Of a stretch of DNA of 64,000 nucleotides, positions 1-12,746 are shown one piece after another. Location: the NCBI RefSeq assembly GCF_037975245.1, contig NC_092567.1, forward strand, positions 6,942,714 through 7,006,713, read 5' to 3'. The position numbers and the translations under genes are program-made. Under the pieces are notes generated by a model. The model was given only the letters and a program-made list of their open reading frames with translations, searched no databases and was not told the DNA's origin. The DNA comes from Apostichopus japonicus (taxonomy: Eukaryota > Echinodermata > Holothuroidea > Aspidochirotida > Stichopodidae). Position 1 is the stretch's first letter. Every line of letters begins with the position of its first letter.

Positions 1-3000
1 TCATAACAGTTAAACAGGGAATTAATTAAATTAATGAAAGTTATCAATATTAAGCTAACAATAGAGAATGTAAAGTCTGCTGTATGTTAATGTCAAGGAT
101 TGGATTTAATTAGTTTAGTTGAATTTATTTCTATAATGAGGTCATCGTGAAAGGAATTCTGTAGAATGGTATAATAAAAAAAACAAAATATAATGGATTA
201 ATAAAAAATATTTTAAAAGTGTGTTGGTAAAAGAGGGGTGGAGGCGTGGGTGGTGGTTGTTTAAAATGTGCTTTGTTTATTTTAATGTTAACATTTAACT
301 AAGAATTAGGTTTGGAATGACAGGAATGTTTATTAGGATAAAATAAGAGATATATACACAAGGTAGTTGGATTTTAATAATTCTAGCGAGCAAAATTAAT
401 ATTCTTAAGTAAAGTTTTCTAAGGAATAACTGTTACTTTTGACTGAAAGCTCCGAAATAGTTGATTTTCAATTATGTACAATTAATTTAAGAAACAAAAG
501 AGATTGAAAATCATTATTAATTTTAAAGCAGTAAAATGATGGTGATAAAAATAGCAATAACTTATAACATTGAAGGCAAAACTATATATCTGATAAATTT
601 CAGAGGTTCAAATTTAATCCGCTTAAACTACATAACTTTCTTCGTTATAGTTTGAAATACGATGTTATACAAAATAAGCTTAATTAATATTTATGCTTAT
701 TGTTTAACCTAATTTTAAACAATAATTACAAAATTAACCGCGAGCTTCAGCTTGGTATAATTGATAACTTTAAGCAAAAACTGTTTAATATTTCAATATT
801 CCTCTTATTAATGTTACTTCATACTTAATTCGATCATTATGTTCCTGCTTGGTCGTTTCCAATGCAGTGTTATTTAATCCTCCAAGACCCCCAAAGTTGA
901 TCCTTTCCGTCCTTACCATTCACAACATAATCAGTGACATCTTCAACTTACAGCTGACGTGTTACTAAAAGTAAGAAAATCGCACCCGTCACCCCCCCCC
1001 CCCCCCCACCGCGCCTCACCCAAATCTCGAAAGAAAACACAAAAACTATTGAGTAGTTACATAAATGAAATATATGAGAACGAAAACTGCTTTACGTATG
1101 TTATTTGTGAAACACCGCCATTCTAGGAATAACTGTAACCGCGGAGAAAAAATATGACTGGAAATAATACACTTCGGGGGTTTTGTTTGGTCTGACCAAG
1201 GAGGTAAAATGGTCTGACTATAAACAATATGTAACAGAGAATGTTGATTCCCTATCTAGACTAAATACCTTACCCCAATCCCAGTGTGCTCTTGGGTAAT
1301 TTTAGTCTCGCCCCTCTGCCCACTCCCCTTCAGACACCTTACCTGTACCCACCACCACCCCTTCCTTCGCCCCCTTCGCACATCATCTTTTTTAGGGAGC
1401 CCTTCAAATCAATTCCGTTTCTACCCGATAACATCATCACCGTTTTAGTACACACAGTAGGCCTACTCTACTTCTACAATAGTTTTCTGCACAGACGATT
1501 GATTCAAACAAATTATTTCTAAAGTAAAATAAGTTGGCAGTAGAGATGACACACCTGGATCTCCCGTAAATAACTAATTAGCATAATAATACATGACACG
1601 AGCCAGGGTCAAGCTAATGAATAGAAAGATAAACGAGACACGCGTCTAGTGTACACCTGGAATGTTGTAACTGCCATACAACGTAACCATGGAAACCGAC
1701 GATAAGTAGGTCAGTCAGTGTCTAGCAGTGGCTGGGAATAATGCATCATTTTATTCAATACGGGTTAGGTATATATCTAACAGCGTATATATCTAACAGC
1801 CATTCAGTGATACTGTATGTCATATGCCATGATATTACGACGTGTTCTCATTAATATTCTTTGTTTATATATTTTAAATGAGTAAACTTGATTTCCTTGG
1901 TTGTTTAATACATCCCTCACTTGCGCCTCTCACTAATTTGATAGAAGGATTGTTTTATGTCCCTTTCCCCCCTTTTTTTTTCTGTATGTAATTCTCGTTT
2001 GTATATGGAAGTCTGCCTAATTAGCACATAATTAAATAGTCTTTAATGTAACTCACATATCTAATATGTGACTACAAACATTGCGGGTTCTTAATTGCCT
2101 AGTTTATGGAGAACAGTTTTGTTCTGTGAAATTGATTAAACAGTTAAACGGTGGAGATAAAATATTGCTCGTGTTTAGCAGGGAGAAAGATTCGTTTGAT
2201 GAAATCTTTTATCTTTTTTTTAAATATCGAATTATATACTGCACTAGTTCTTTTTTATCTACACAGAACAGGCGAAAGTGATTAAATTATTCCATCGAAG
2301 TTTAAAATGTATAATGGTTAACGACAACTAGAGATCGATTTCAAATTTGCAACTTAACTGTTTTTAGCGAATTTAGAAAGGCTTAGAAGGCTGTCACCAT
2401 CACCTTCAGACTTTCTTCCAAATGGTTTACATTATTGTTATAACACACGCTAACAAAATGAAGTACAGATTTCTTACCCGGTACACAATGAATGAACCTA
2501 CAAGTTAACAATCAGAATAAATACTTATACAACTGCCAGGGTCATATCCAGGTCGTAAATATGGCCACGGTTCATTTAGTTTTGTTGCTGAGAAGGAAAA
2601 AAGAAGAAGCAATTATTCACTTGTTGAAATGAATTCATTGCGTCATAATTTGCGATGTTTCACATGAATCATAGTGGTATGCTGATTAAAACAGAAAATA
2701 AGTATATTGTGATAGTAACATGGTCGACAAGTAAAAAGAAAAAGAAAGGAAAATAAAACAGAAAAGAAACCGAAGGAGAGGTGTTATGTTCCTGGAAATA
2801 CAGTTAGTAGAGATCTGTGGGTTATTGTATACTGTCGGTCACACATCCGGGGTTTTCCTTCCGTCAAATTGCAGCGAATAGAGTGAAAGCATGTAAAGTA
2901 ATTGTGTCTAAATATCGCAAATCTACGCTTTCAGAACGCATGAAGAGAAACATGAATACTCTACGCATAGACCTCTAGGCATAAGAATGCAATATAATAG

Positions 3001-3404
3001 TAAAGTAGAGGAGCCCTAATGTAACAGAAGCTAAGCTATCTTCGTAGGTATTTTACAGATGTTGTATTTTTAATTGTTTGAGACACTACAGTAGGCCTAC
3101 CTGCTTATTTATGATTCTGCGTTATGTTTTACTTTGTTTAACACTTAGTTTTGGTGGGAAAAAGTTTTAATTTCGTACTGCAAAGAATCATATCTTTCTA
3201 ATGTGCAATTACGTAGCACCATGCATCTGCCTAACTGCCTAACCTTTGTTCATAGAAAGTATTGATGTTGCAGATCTGTACTTTGAAGACTTGAACAACA
3301 ATCATAGGCCTACTGGCGAGTGAAATTTGGCGAGTAGATTTTTAGTCACGGTCGCCAAATAGCGATTACTTTCAAAAATAATTGTCGAGGCCTGAAAAAC
3401 TTCA
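1..3404. other. AT-rich noncoding stretch
   Basis: No reading frame here looks like protein. The stretch holds a C-tract with CA-rich flanks near 990-1008, a CT/CCA-rich low-complexity patch around 1310-1380 that gives a proline-rich spurious frame, and a 16-bp direct repeat (gtatatatctaacagc) near 1769-1800. I see no RNA gene. Confidence 0.6.
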
Positions 3405-3625
3405 CAACATGATTTCTCATGGTAGAAATCATGGATACTTTTCATACATGGTATATGGATTGCCATATTGAATACAAGAATCCTAAATGATTGTGAGGTC
3501 AAATCTGCTATAGGTCACCAGAGGTCAAACTCTGAAAAATCTTTTACATGATATGTAACGATGGAAATCGTGGATACCTCTAATACTTGGTGTGTGGATT
3601 CATAACATTGAGTACCCCTATTGTT
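3405..3625. repeat. Two tandem copies of a ~140-bp repeat
   Basis: The block around 3411-3500 (a word like aatcatggatac, then catacatgg, then tatggatt) recurs in diverged form at about 3550-3625 (aatcgtggatac, tacttgg, tgtggatt), separated by a gaggtcaaa motif that also recurs. A weaker third relative may lie near 35340-35410 (tggatacttttcatacttg and a gccctattgttttggcg word). The periodicity suggests a dispersed, locally tandem repeat family rather than coding sequence. Confidence 0.55.
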
Positions 3626-6023
3626 TTTGTTGGAGGTGTGTATAGCCACGCACAGTATACTGACCTGTGTTTATCATGCTTAAGTGTAATTGTACCAGAT
3701 AGTTCTGGTTATACTAACTACCAGAAGTCTACTGCATTGAAGTCATCGAAACCTCAATGCATTTTGCATTCTGGTTATCTTTAGAAAGGAGGGGTGGGGT
3801 GGGTTCCAAATATGACTTGCGTCCGTTGGGAGGGGTTGGAACGGGGAGAACCCTTTTATTAAAATATAACCTTTAATAAATTGTTTTCAATGCTGTATCA
3901 ATATAAATTATGAGTTTAACAATTATTTCCAGTATATTGCCTACATGTGTACATTGAGTTGTTATGTCCGCTATAGCCCTTACATTATATATAACATTAA
4001 TGATATATTCAATAGATAGATACAGAAAACTAACGATTGTAAAGAAAAAGTTTTACATTATATAAGAAGTAGCAGTATTTATGCGTTAATTATGCTAATT
4101 AGATACAAGGAACGTAACCTATATATTTTCTTTCTGTCCGGAGCATTATTTTACATAGAACTGGGCAATTCAGGTATAAGGTAGAATGATACTGAGCTAG
4201 ACTTTAACATATTTATTGGATATTATGCACTATATGTTACCGGTTAATTCCAGATAATTTCATTTCATGCTCGATAAACTCGAGTGCCCTCTTGTTGTTG
4301 TGTGTTTTTAACATGTGCCTTCATGTCTAAAAATTTGCTATTTGTCTTCAAAATATTAATAATGATAAAATATGCATTTCAAAAGTACCGGTATAAAGTA
4401 AACTTTTGCTGAAAACTTTAGCCTACCCTCAATGGTTGTGCCTCCACCTTCCAATCAAACTTTTCTTTTGCGAATCAACGACAATGGCATTAGCGTATTT
4501 TTAACAAAGTATGACCAGGAAGTCTTAATAACTCCTGGGTATGAAGGGGTTGGATATTTTGAACACATGCAACTCTTCATTGAGAACATAGTTGGATAGA
4601 AAGATTCGATTGTGTAATGATTAAGGTCATTATTATCAACTCCACAAAAATGTTATAATTTTGTAGAATTTGATTTAGATCAATGACAAAAAACAATGCT
4701 TGCAATATGATAACATTATTGAAGGTTGATATTGAATAAATACTTAAATAACGTTGGTATATCATATAATAGTAACAATCCGAGATGACAACCCGAGATG
4801 ACAAATTGTTGCGCCCAGTAAAGAATGTTGGTATGTCCTCGACCCTCCTATCCCTCTACCTTCTATTTCTCCTCCGTTTTAGTGTATGTTTTGTAGGTTT
4901 TTTATCCCGCCATTACATTGAAATATGTAATTTGTAGCATCTTAAACTCTTTTGAGATTAAGAAACAATTTGTTCAGCGTTAAGATTAATTATTTCTAGA
5001 TTTCGTATCTTACCACTGAGCTCTAACAATCTCTGACATTTTAGTTCTCATTTAAAGCGAGGATTCATGAATACGAACTATATCATCAATACATTTGCCG
5101 AAAATAACATACGATATAAATCACGTGATCCGAGCGAAAAATGGCAAGCGGTTGTTACGGGGATTTACTTCGTTTACTCCGTTTGTTGTGTGCAATGTTG
5201 TATTTCTACATGTTTGAACAACGTTATCTTAATTGATAATGTAAACATATAAACAGTTTAGCCAATTCTGATAATGTGGACGGCTATACATTTCACAATA
5301 TCAACCAAATACAATTTACATACAGCAGTTCCAACTATCATCATTGTTTTCTACGATACTATTTCCATTCTAGTTTATTTTTCGTAGAATCGTTTGAACA
5401 CGAGACTTGTAATGATAATTAATTCTGATCATAATGATCAATCTGATGTGATTTATTTCCTTGTTATTTATTGTTTGCGTTTTTATCTTCATTGATTTAG
5501 TAAACAATTAACCTGACTAGGAGGACATTTCTCTACGTCTTCTACATCTTACACGATGATCACTCTACTTCTATCCATAGGTTTAGGCGGTACGATCTGC
5601 CAGGCACTATTCCGGTTGGATCCATTCCATCATCCTTGAAGTCAAGAAACGTGAAAGGTATTGTCACAATGGCGTCATAATGGACACACTTAAAATTTCT
5701 TACATTTTCCTCAAGGCTTGACCAACTATGTGAATGCCTGTTGACTTGTTGATTGTTGTTGATTCAAAAACAATAGAGTAATGAATCAGCAACACATGAT
5801 TACCATTTTATATGAAGGAGACACCTAAAACTAAGTCTTGTGATAAAAAACAACGAACTAAATAATAAAAATGTAACAACACTTAATATTGCTAAGCTTG
5901 GTTGATTTAAGAGATAAGTCATGTTCTTTTCATTTCGCTCCTTTGAGATCACTGCACTGTAAGTATTTTGTGAGTAGCCATCATATCAATTGATGCTTTA
6001 AATCTCTTTCCTAAATTGTAGTT
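3626..6023. other. AT-rich noncoding stretch
   Basis: No convincing gene. Minor features are a short duplicated word (cgagatgacaa) at about 4780-4803 and GT-rich low-complexity sequence at 3787-3850. Confidence 0.55.
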
Positions 6024-7605
6024 GGTTCACACACCTTGGGCAACTTAATTACACTGCGACAGTTATCGTGTAAGGTTTTGAAGTAATGTTGTGCATCTCG
6101 GAGTCTGTCAACTCCCCACTCCTCCCCCTCCTCCCCCTCCTCCACCCCCCCCCGTTAAACACACACACTTAAACACATCCACACCACCGCTTAAACCATT
6201 CTTTCCATCTGAATTGTAGCATAAAGCCGCGAAGCTTAACTTAATTATTTTCCAAGTTTTGCAAACGAAGTTTTTTGTTTCTCTGAAATTGCTGCGAAGT
6301 GTACAGTATTAAGAAATAAACGAAAACAAAACAGAGACCACCAACGTATGGGAACTGTTGGTGCTAGATGTATCGTACTCGAAATATACGAATAGGTAAC
6401 ATTAGCATAAAGACTTTATAAAGGCAAAGATAAGACACTTGTTCAGCAGTTTTGTACCAGAACAGAGGGTCGTCAAAGCCGACATCATATATAAGGAGGA
6501 TGGATGAGGGGGAGGGGGGGGGGGGTCTGTGGTCTGTCTCCAGAAAAATGGCAAGTTTAGATTTCAAATGATACATTCTGAGTCATAGTTTGACTTATAT
6601 GACTTGACTTATGTGCAATATCTAAGTATAAACGCAACATTGTGTTTTAACTATTCTAAGTTAGCTTGAAATGCGTGGTGGTGGTGGTGTTGGGGTGGGG
6701 TCTAGGTGGTGGGGAGACACCCCATCACCCGAAAAGAGCACAATCTACATGTATTGGCGAACATTAACATCCATGCATTATTTGTCTTGAAAAAATATTA
6801 GTAGAAATAAAATGTAGGTAATGATATGAGGGAAAGCATATATAACTATATGTGAATTTAAAACCATATTTGTTATTTTTAATTAATACACTTACGAAAG
6901 TAAGAGTTATAATACAAAAACGAAGAAAAGAAAGAAAACAGAATCGGTATGTCTGTCATTTCCTCATATTCGGATAATATTTGGATAATAAATGAAGCAG
7001 CATAAATAAAAAGTAGTGGTATCATACACTTAGTGCAACTTAATGACACCGCGACAATGGTTGTGTTAAGGCTTTGAAGTAATGTTGTGCCCCTAGGGGT
7101 CTTTCAACCCCCCGCCTTCCTCCCCCCCCCCCCGTTAAACACACACATTTAAACACATCCACACCTGTGGTCTTTCCCCGGTAAAATGAAAATATGATGT
7201 GACTTATGTCCACTATCTAAGTATAAACGCAACTTTGTGTTTTAACTATTCTAAGTTAGTTTGAAATGCGTGGTGGTGGGGTTGTTCGGGTGGTGGGGAG
7301 ACACCCCATCACCACCTTGATCGGTGCTTAAAAAGAGTACAATATACATGTATTGGCAAACATTACCATCCATGCATGATTTGCCTTGACAAAATAATAG
7401 TAAAAGTACAATTTGGGTAATGATATGAGGGAAAGCATGTACAACTATATGTGAATTTAAAACCAAAATTTTCATTTATACACTTACAAAAGTAAGAGTT
7501 ATAATACATAAACGAAACAAAAAACAGAATTGGTCTGTTTTTACTCCCTTACGTCTACATTTCCCCAGATTTGGATAATACTTGGCTAATAAAATGAAGC
7601 AGCCC
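6024..7605. repeat. Diverged tandem duplication (about 1.0 kb + 0.6 kb)
   Basis: Unit 1 is about 6024-7018 and unit 2 about 7019-7605. Each unit opens with a block ending in a C-tract followed by gttaaacacacac and aaacacatccacacc (6040-6184; 7037-7168). Each continues with a block starting cttatgt, then tatctaagtataaacgcaac, and running through ggtggggagacaccccatcac, tgatatgagggaaagcat and aagtaagagttataatac (6590-6925; 7200-7515). Unit 2 lacks about 390 bp that unit 1 has between the two blocks, so either unit 1 gained an insertion or unit 2 a deletion. No protein is encoded. Confidence 0.8.
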
Positions 7606-9054
7606 CCCCCCCCCTAACCGGGGCCTCACACTACTGTCCGCTGAAAATTGAGTTCTTCTCTAAGAACAAGGGATATCACCAAATGCAAATACTTCAGGGG
7701 GCTTCCCCTCGTGGAACCAGCCAGGGCTTGAAATATATTCAATAGAAAGCTCCGCGATCCCGCTTGAGCTCTCAGAAACGTTCTGTACAATTTTGAGGTT
7801 TAGCTTCTTCCAGACAACCTTATCTAAAAATTCTGCAGCTCCCGGGGACTTCGCATCACACCCTTTAATAACATTAAACTATCAAAGAAAAATATCTAAT
7901 TTACATTTTTGGTCTGTAAATCTGCATACAAAGCGAAATGTGCATGAAACAGGCTTTATGCTATGTGATGAGTACTAGTTTAATTTTCAAGCCATCAATA
8001 TACATATTGTGTATCGATTCGGTACAGTTTTACATCGCTAATTTATACTTAATGAGGTAACGATGTATACTTTGTTCCATTAACGCGTGTTATCTTTCGA
8101 GGTTTTAACTTAATATTTTTGTTTGATTTTCGCTGAGATGCTAAACTGTCATAAAGAAAAATTAAATATTGGAGTAACCACTAATCTTGTAAGTAGTAGA
8201 GAGGGATTCAGATACAATTCAAGTAGTATTATTCATAGGTCAACACGTAAATACAAGAAAAGATCAGTAATTTTTTTAATGAATGTTTCAACTGTATGGT
8301 CCACCATCTTGTCTACAGACGTCTACAAAAATTGTATAGACGTTATAGGATTCATTGTAGTCGTTTAAGCGAGTCATAACTAACTGAATGCATTACTAGG
8401 AAGAAACGGATACAGGCGAGTGGTCGAGTGCAGGAGGGAGGGTATAAATATTTGGCGCCGCGCTTCTTGCTCGTGTGCTATTTACTCGTTGGTTGGTTGT
8501 TATGGTATCTCTTTTTTTGGGGGGAGGGGGTTGGGGGGGTGATTTTACTAAGGAGCTGAAGTATATGTGCATCTTACTGTAATGTTATCTACGTCACTAG
8601 CCAAACACAATGTAAAATGTACATAAATGGCAGATCACTTATGCCACCTTACATTACATCTCCGAAATACCCGTCTTCAAGCGATACTCCTGTTGTTATG
8701 AACAACTGAATTTTCATCTTTTGTTGTATAATAAATATGCAAATGGACATGAAAAAAAGAAAACACCTCGCCAAAAAATACTTGCGACTGTTTTTGTTAC
8801 TAATCCAAGGTTTGCGTTAGCCGCGGGATTGCGAGATTCCTACGTGTTGATTTCAAATCCCGTATGTCCAAACTTGCCAAGACGGGATTTCCCGTAATAA
8901 ATTTCAGCTCTCAACTTGAATTAAACATACATTATGGAATTTATGGTTGTGACCGTGTAGCGATTCATCGCTAAACGGTCGCATTTGGAATAAACGTTTA
9001 GTAAAAGCCGTGATTATTTTTTTTTCCGTTATTCCGTCTATAATTCATCATATA
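7606..9054. other. Noncoding stretch with a possible core promoter
   Basis: No recognisable gene. The stretch contains the TATA-like site described separately and a G-tract at about 8517-8540. Near 8945-8995 there is a cluster of gctaaacgg / taaacgtttag words resembling the subterminal motifs of the element to its right, so that element's left boundary may lie further left than I place it. Confidence 0.45.
8436..8480 (+). promoter_or_regulatory. Possible TATA-containing core promoter
   Basis: A TATAAATA word at about 8442-8449 is followed at once by a GC-rich ggcgccgcgc stretch, unusual in this AT-rich surrounding. A start site would be expected about 25-30 bp downstream. No credible open reading frame or splice donor follows within the next few hundred bases, so this may be chance. 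Confidence 0.2.
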
Positions 9055-9310
9055 TACTGTAAATAAAGAGTGTTTAGATTTGAACGCTTAACTAAACACT
9101 TTTTTTGTAACAGATCTGGAACGCATTTAGGCGTTTATTCATAAACACTTCTAAACACTTATACACGTTTATAACTAAACACTTTTTGTAACAGATCTGG
9201 AACACTTCTTAGCGTTTATTGTGAACCTAAACACTTAAAAGTGTTTAAAAGAAAACACAATGACACGTTTATATTCTGTACCAGCCTTTAGACACTTTAT
9301 TAAAACTTGA
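9055..9310 (+). repeat. Left subterminal motif cluster
   Basis: Dense repeats of aaacact, acgtttat and gcgtttat words, with two near-identical segments sharing taacagatctggaac (about 9108-9122 and 9190-9204), consistent with direct and inverted subterminal binding-site repeats. Confidence 0.6.
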
Positions 9311-9604
9311 TTACGACTGTTTCTTGTATACATGAAAGGTGTCAAATCAGAAGTGCCTACACTACATAAACAATGAAAACAAATACCATGAAATTAACAA
9401 ATTCTAGTATGTTAGCCTCGATTCCATCAAAAGAGAGACATAAATGTGCTGTAAAATATTATGTACAAGTGAAGGGATAAACAGGCCCTTGCTGAATTTC
9501 CTAAAACTGAATCATTTTTGTGACCTTGAAAATAGAACATATGTTAAATGTTCTCCCTCTATAAGACATTACAAAAGAGAGAGGAAAAATCCAAGAAAAA
9601 TTTG

Positions 9605-9956
9605 ACTGTTATTGTTCCATGGATTTTTGAACATGTTATATGATAAGAAAAAACATAATAATACATGAGCAACACATACTCATATAAACTGTACTTTTTA
9701 CCCTGCCTATATAATACATTTTTGAAAAAAAAAATGTTCAAATCTTGAAATAAAAGGTAATTAATATTCAAAGTCCTACGTCAAGAATTGTCATTAATTT
9801 TTGACTATAACATCACAGGATTGAATAAAAAGTAGTGTACTAGTGTCTTTTAAGAACACTTTTTCATCTTTTTAAACAGATAATGGTATCAAAGTATTTG
9901 GTTTCTAAAATTGTCCTTTATCATATAAATTTTGCAAAAATCCATGGTACTATTCC
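9605..9956 (+). mobile_element. MITE with inverted ends, copy 1
   Basis: The left end has ttccatggatttttgaacatg followed by ttatatgataa. The right end carries the reverse complement (ttatcatataaattttgcaaaaatccatggta), giving imperfect terminal inverted repeats of roughly 35 bp. The interior around 9785-9865 matches the reverse complement of about 11995-12090, showing that this and the element at 11901-12289 are copies of one family in opposite orientation. No coding capacity. Exact ends and target-site duplication are not resolved. Confidence 0.65.
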
Positions 9957-10194
9957 TTTAAAACCGAACCCATTCTTTGCGTTCAAAAATCACGGCAGTG
10001 AAAATTGCATTTTTATTTCATTATCAATTTTGTGACAATCATGTTGAGTCAGTATCAACGTGCCTTAAACAACCTGTTTTTACCTCATTATTTACAGTTC
10101 TGATTGATTATGTAATAGACGTTGGAATAAATGTTTCAATTAACACAAACAATGGTAAAATGGTAACAAGGCAAGAAGACTAATTCTAAAATAT

Positions 10195-11065
10195 ATCAAC
10201 TGAAGTTGTCTTTAGGCTTCAGCTGAATCAGAAGATTTTTGCTCATTCTTGCAGATAAATAAATGAGCAATGTGAAGTTAAAACTATAGAACATGAATAA
10301 AATAATAAATTTATGAATACATGAAGGCAGAGTTGCATAGCACCATCAGTTTTAATAATCAAGGGGCAAGAATTTTTTTTTTACACTATTTAATTAACTA
10401 TCGCCTACATCTGTAGGTCAACTCTTATGTATAGAAGTTATCTTGAACGTCAGCTGAAAAAGAAAATACTGACTCATACTATGCAGATGTATAAATGAGC
10501 AGCACTGTTCAAGTTAAAATATGAATAAAATAATAAAATATTGAATCTCTGAAAACTCTCTGAAGTCAGGGGTGCATAGCACCAGCAGTTTTAATAATTT
10601 AGGGGCAAGAAAACAATTTTACACTATATCATTAACTATCACATGCATCTGTAAGTTGACTCTTATGTACAGAAGTTACCATGGGCTTCAGATGAATAAG
10701 AAAATTCGGGCTCGTTGTTTGCATATAAATACAAAAGTTTAAATATAAATAAAATAAAATAATAAAATATTGAATCTCTGAAAACCCTCTAAAGAGTTAG
10801 TTGTAGTAATTTAGAGACAAGAAAACAATTTTACACTGTTACAAAACTATTGCATACAACTGTAACAATAGGTTGACTCCTATGTACTGAAATTGTCCTT
10901 GGCTTCAGCTGAATAAGAAAATACCTACTCCTTGCAAATAAATAAGTGAGCAACTCTGTTCGAGTTAGAATATGAATAAAATAGAATAAGATATTGAACC
11001 TCTGAAAACTCTAAGAAAGCAGAATTGCGTTAGCACCATCACATCAAGGTTTTTAGTGAATTCAA
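10195..11065 (+). repeat. Four diverged tandem copies of a ~220-240-bp unit
   Basis: Units begin near 10203, 10437, 10672 and 10890. Each contains a ttcagctgaa-type word (about 10216, 10448, 10685, 10904), then agaaaat, an atgaataaaataataaaat tract, tctgaaaactct, a gcatagcaccatcag word and aaaacaattttacact. The copies differ by many substitutions and small indels, so the array is old. Confidence 0.8.
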
Positions 11066-11548
11066 GATTTCAGTTGAAAAAATATACTTCAGTCTTTCTT
11101 CAAACATAAATAAAACAGATCAGACCGTCTGCTTTTGTGATAGAAAATATTAATACTGAATTGCATAGCATCATTAAGATAAAGCAAGGTTGACACTCAG
11201 AATCTAGTTCCCTTAAATGTTTACATTTAAACAAAGTTTGCTATATACAACTTCATGTGCTTCGGAGACTACTAAATATTTTGTAGGTAAATTTTTACAC
11301 AGACGACAATTGGCAAATAGGAACCGGAAAGTACTGGGAAACAAAATAAGGCCTGTTTTGGTTGAAAATCAAGATTCAGTTAAAATGTTTGCCAAGCTGT
11401 CACAACATGACGATTATCCTGAAACTTGATTACACACAACTTGAGTTTTTTATACAATTTAAAGTTAAGTACTGCCCCTGGAATGCAGGTAGAAATATGC
11501 TAAACGTCGTGTCTTAAATGCTAATGTACACTGGCATTTCTGTAAGAT

Positions 11549-11781
11549 GTTGTTGCTGTTGTTGTTTTACCTCCCTTTATTTAACGTCTAAGGTTATATA
11601 GAGATGAGACGAACATTTAGACAATGACACGATATGATACACATAAATGAGACGGATGAAGTGGGAGGAAACCGGAGTACCCGCAGAAAACCCACGACGT
11701 CAGGCGGGACTCGAACCCACGCACATGTGAAACACACAGTGGTGCACAGTCTGCGGCTTTAACCACTAGGCTACCTGACGA
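11549..11781 (-). mobile_element. tRNA-derived SINE
   Basis: Read on the - strand it begins near 11781 with a Pol III box A match TAGCCTAGTGG (11763-11773 on +) and a perfect box B GGTTCGAGTCC (11707-11717), spaced as in a tRNA. A body with the motif GTGGGTTTTC..GGGTACTCCGGTTTCCTCCCAC (about 11660-11695) follows, then a CAA-type simple-repeat tail at the left (11549-11572). That central motif is shared by several animal SINE families; I do not assign a family name. No clear target-site duplication was found. Confidence 0.8.
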
Positions 11782-11900
11782 ATTGACCTCAAGAATAAAT
11801 TTCCTTAAATAGTACTCCTAAATGCCGAAGTATTAATAATTTGTGATATAGAAATTATTGTTGCAGACCTAATTCTCAGGATGCTTTTGAATTACTGACA

Positions 11901-12289
11901 GGCATAGTCCCATGGATTTTTGAAAATGTTAATATGGTAGAGGTCAAATAACCACTTTGATACAATGTTCCGTTTAAGAGAGATGATTTTTTAAAGATTA
12001 AAAAAATATGTATTCAAAAGACACTAGTACAGTAATTTCTTTTCAATCATGTGATGTCATAGTGACAAATCAATGACAATTGGACAATATATCTTAATAG
12101 ATTACATAAAAACTTTGATTGAATTTGTCACTGTGATGGCACATTTGACCTTTGACCCGCTTTATGCAGGCCATTCTCTTGGTGCTTCCCCTTGAACAAC
12201 GTATGATATCAATATGATTTTTTTCACCAATTTGTATTATGAATTTTTCTATCATACAAAATTTTTCAAAAAATCCATGGGATTATTCC
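11901..12289 (-). mobile_element. MITE with inverted ends, copy 2
   Basis: The left end (ggcatagtcccatggatttttgaaaa) and the reverse complement of the right end (ggaataatcccatggattttttgaaaa) form near-perfect terminal inverted repeats of about 26 bp. The interior matches copy 1 (9605-9956) in inverse orientation, including a shared actagtgtctttt word. No coding capacity. Confidence 0.7.
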
Positions 12290-12416
12290 TTCAAAACAAT
12301 TTTTTTACAAAGTTTGAACATACGTTACGTGTGAAGATATAACATAAGAAAACTACACAATCCAACCTACCTACCTCTACAATTTGACACTACATAGAAA
12401 CAACCAAGATGAAAAC

Positions 12417-12746
12417 TTATTGTTTAAGTGCCATCTTTAGTTTTTGTGAGGAAAACAAATACTTCTTGCTTTTTAGCCCGTCATAAGGTACTGTTTTCAC
12501 AAAATAAGTTTGAAATATCCCAAGCACTTGGGAGAAAATACGGGGGTAGTCTAAATCTAGAACGTAGTATGCCGCAAGAAGTTGCAGCAGAGCTACTGCA
12601 AAATCATTAGACTTACAGTCCATTACCACGTTATCTCCTACCACATATGTTCCCTTGATTATATCATTGCACTTTACACAAACGATATGTGGAGGAGATC
12701 TTTCAGGAGTTGCCAAAGCTGCAGTTACTTCAGAATCAGATACATC
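12417..12746 (-). CDS. Terminal exon of the zinc-finger-family gene
   Basis: The acceptor tttgtttcag ends at 12747 and the frame is open from GAT (Asp) for 109 codons to a TAA at 12419-12417. The peptide begins DVSDSEVTAALATPER, contains a CVKC pair, a short beta-like stretch (IKGTYVVGDNVVM), then a predicted helical part with LLQLLAAYYVLDLDYPRIF followed by a Q/F-rich helix and a basic end. The YYV...YP signature near the C terminus is typical of the C-terminal module of the multicopy family. No frame breaks were seen. Phase 0 at the acceptor matches the preceding exon. Confidence 0.7.
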   Translation of the reverse strand, partial: DVSDSEVTAALATPERSPPHIVCVKCNDIIKGTYVVGDNVVMDCKSNDFAVALLQLLAAYYVLDLDYPRIFSQVLGIFQTYFVKTVPYDGLKSKKYLFSSQKLKMALKQ

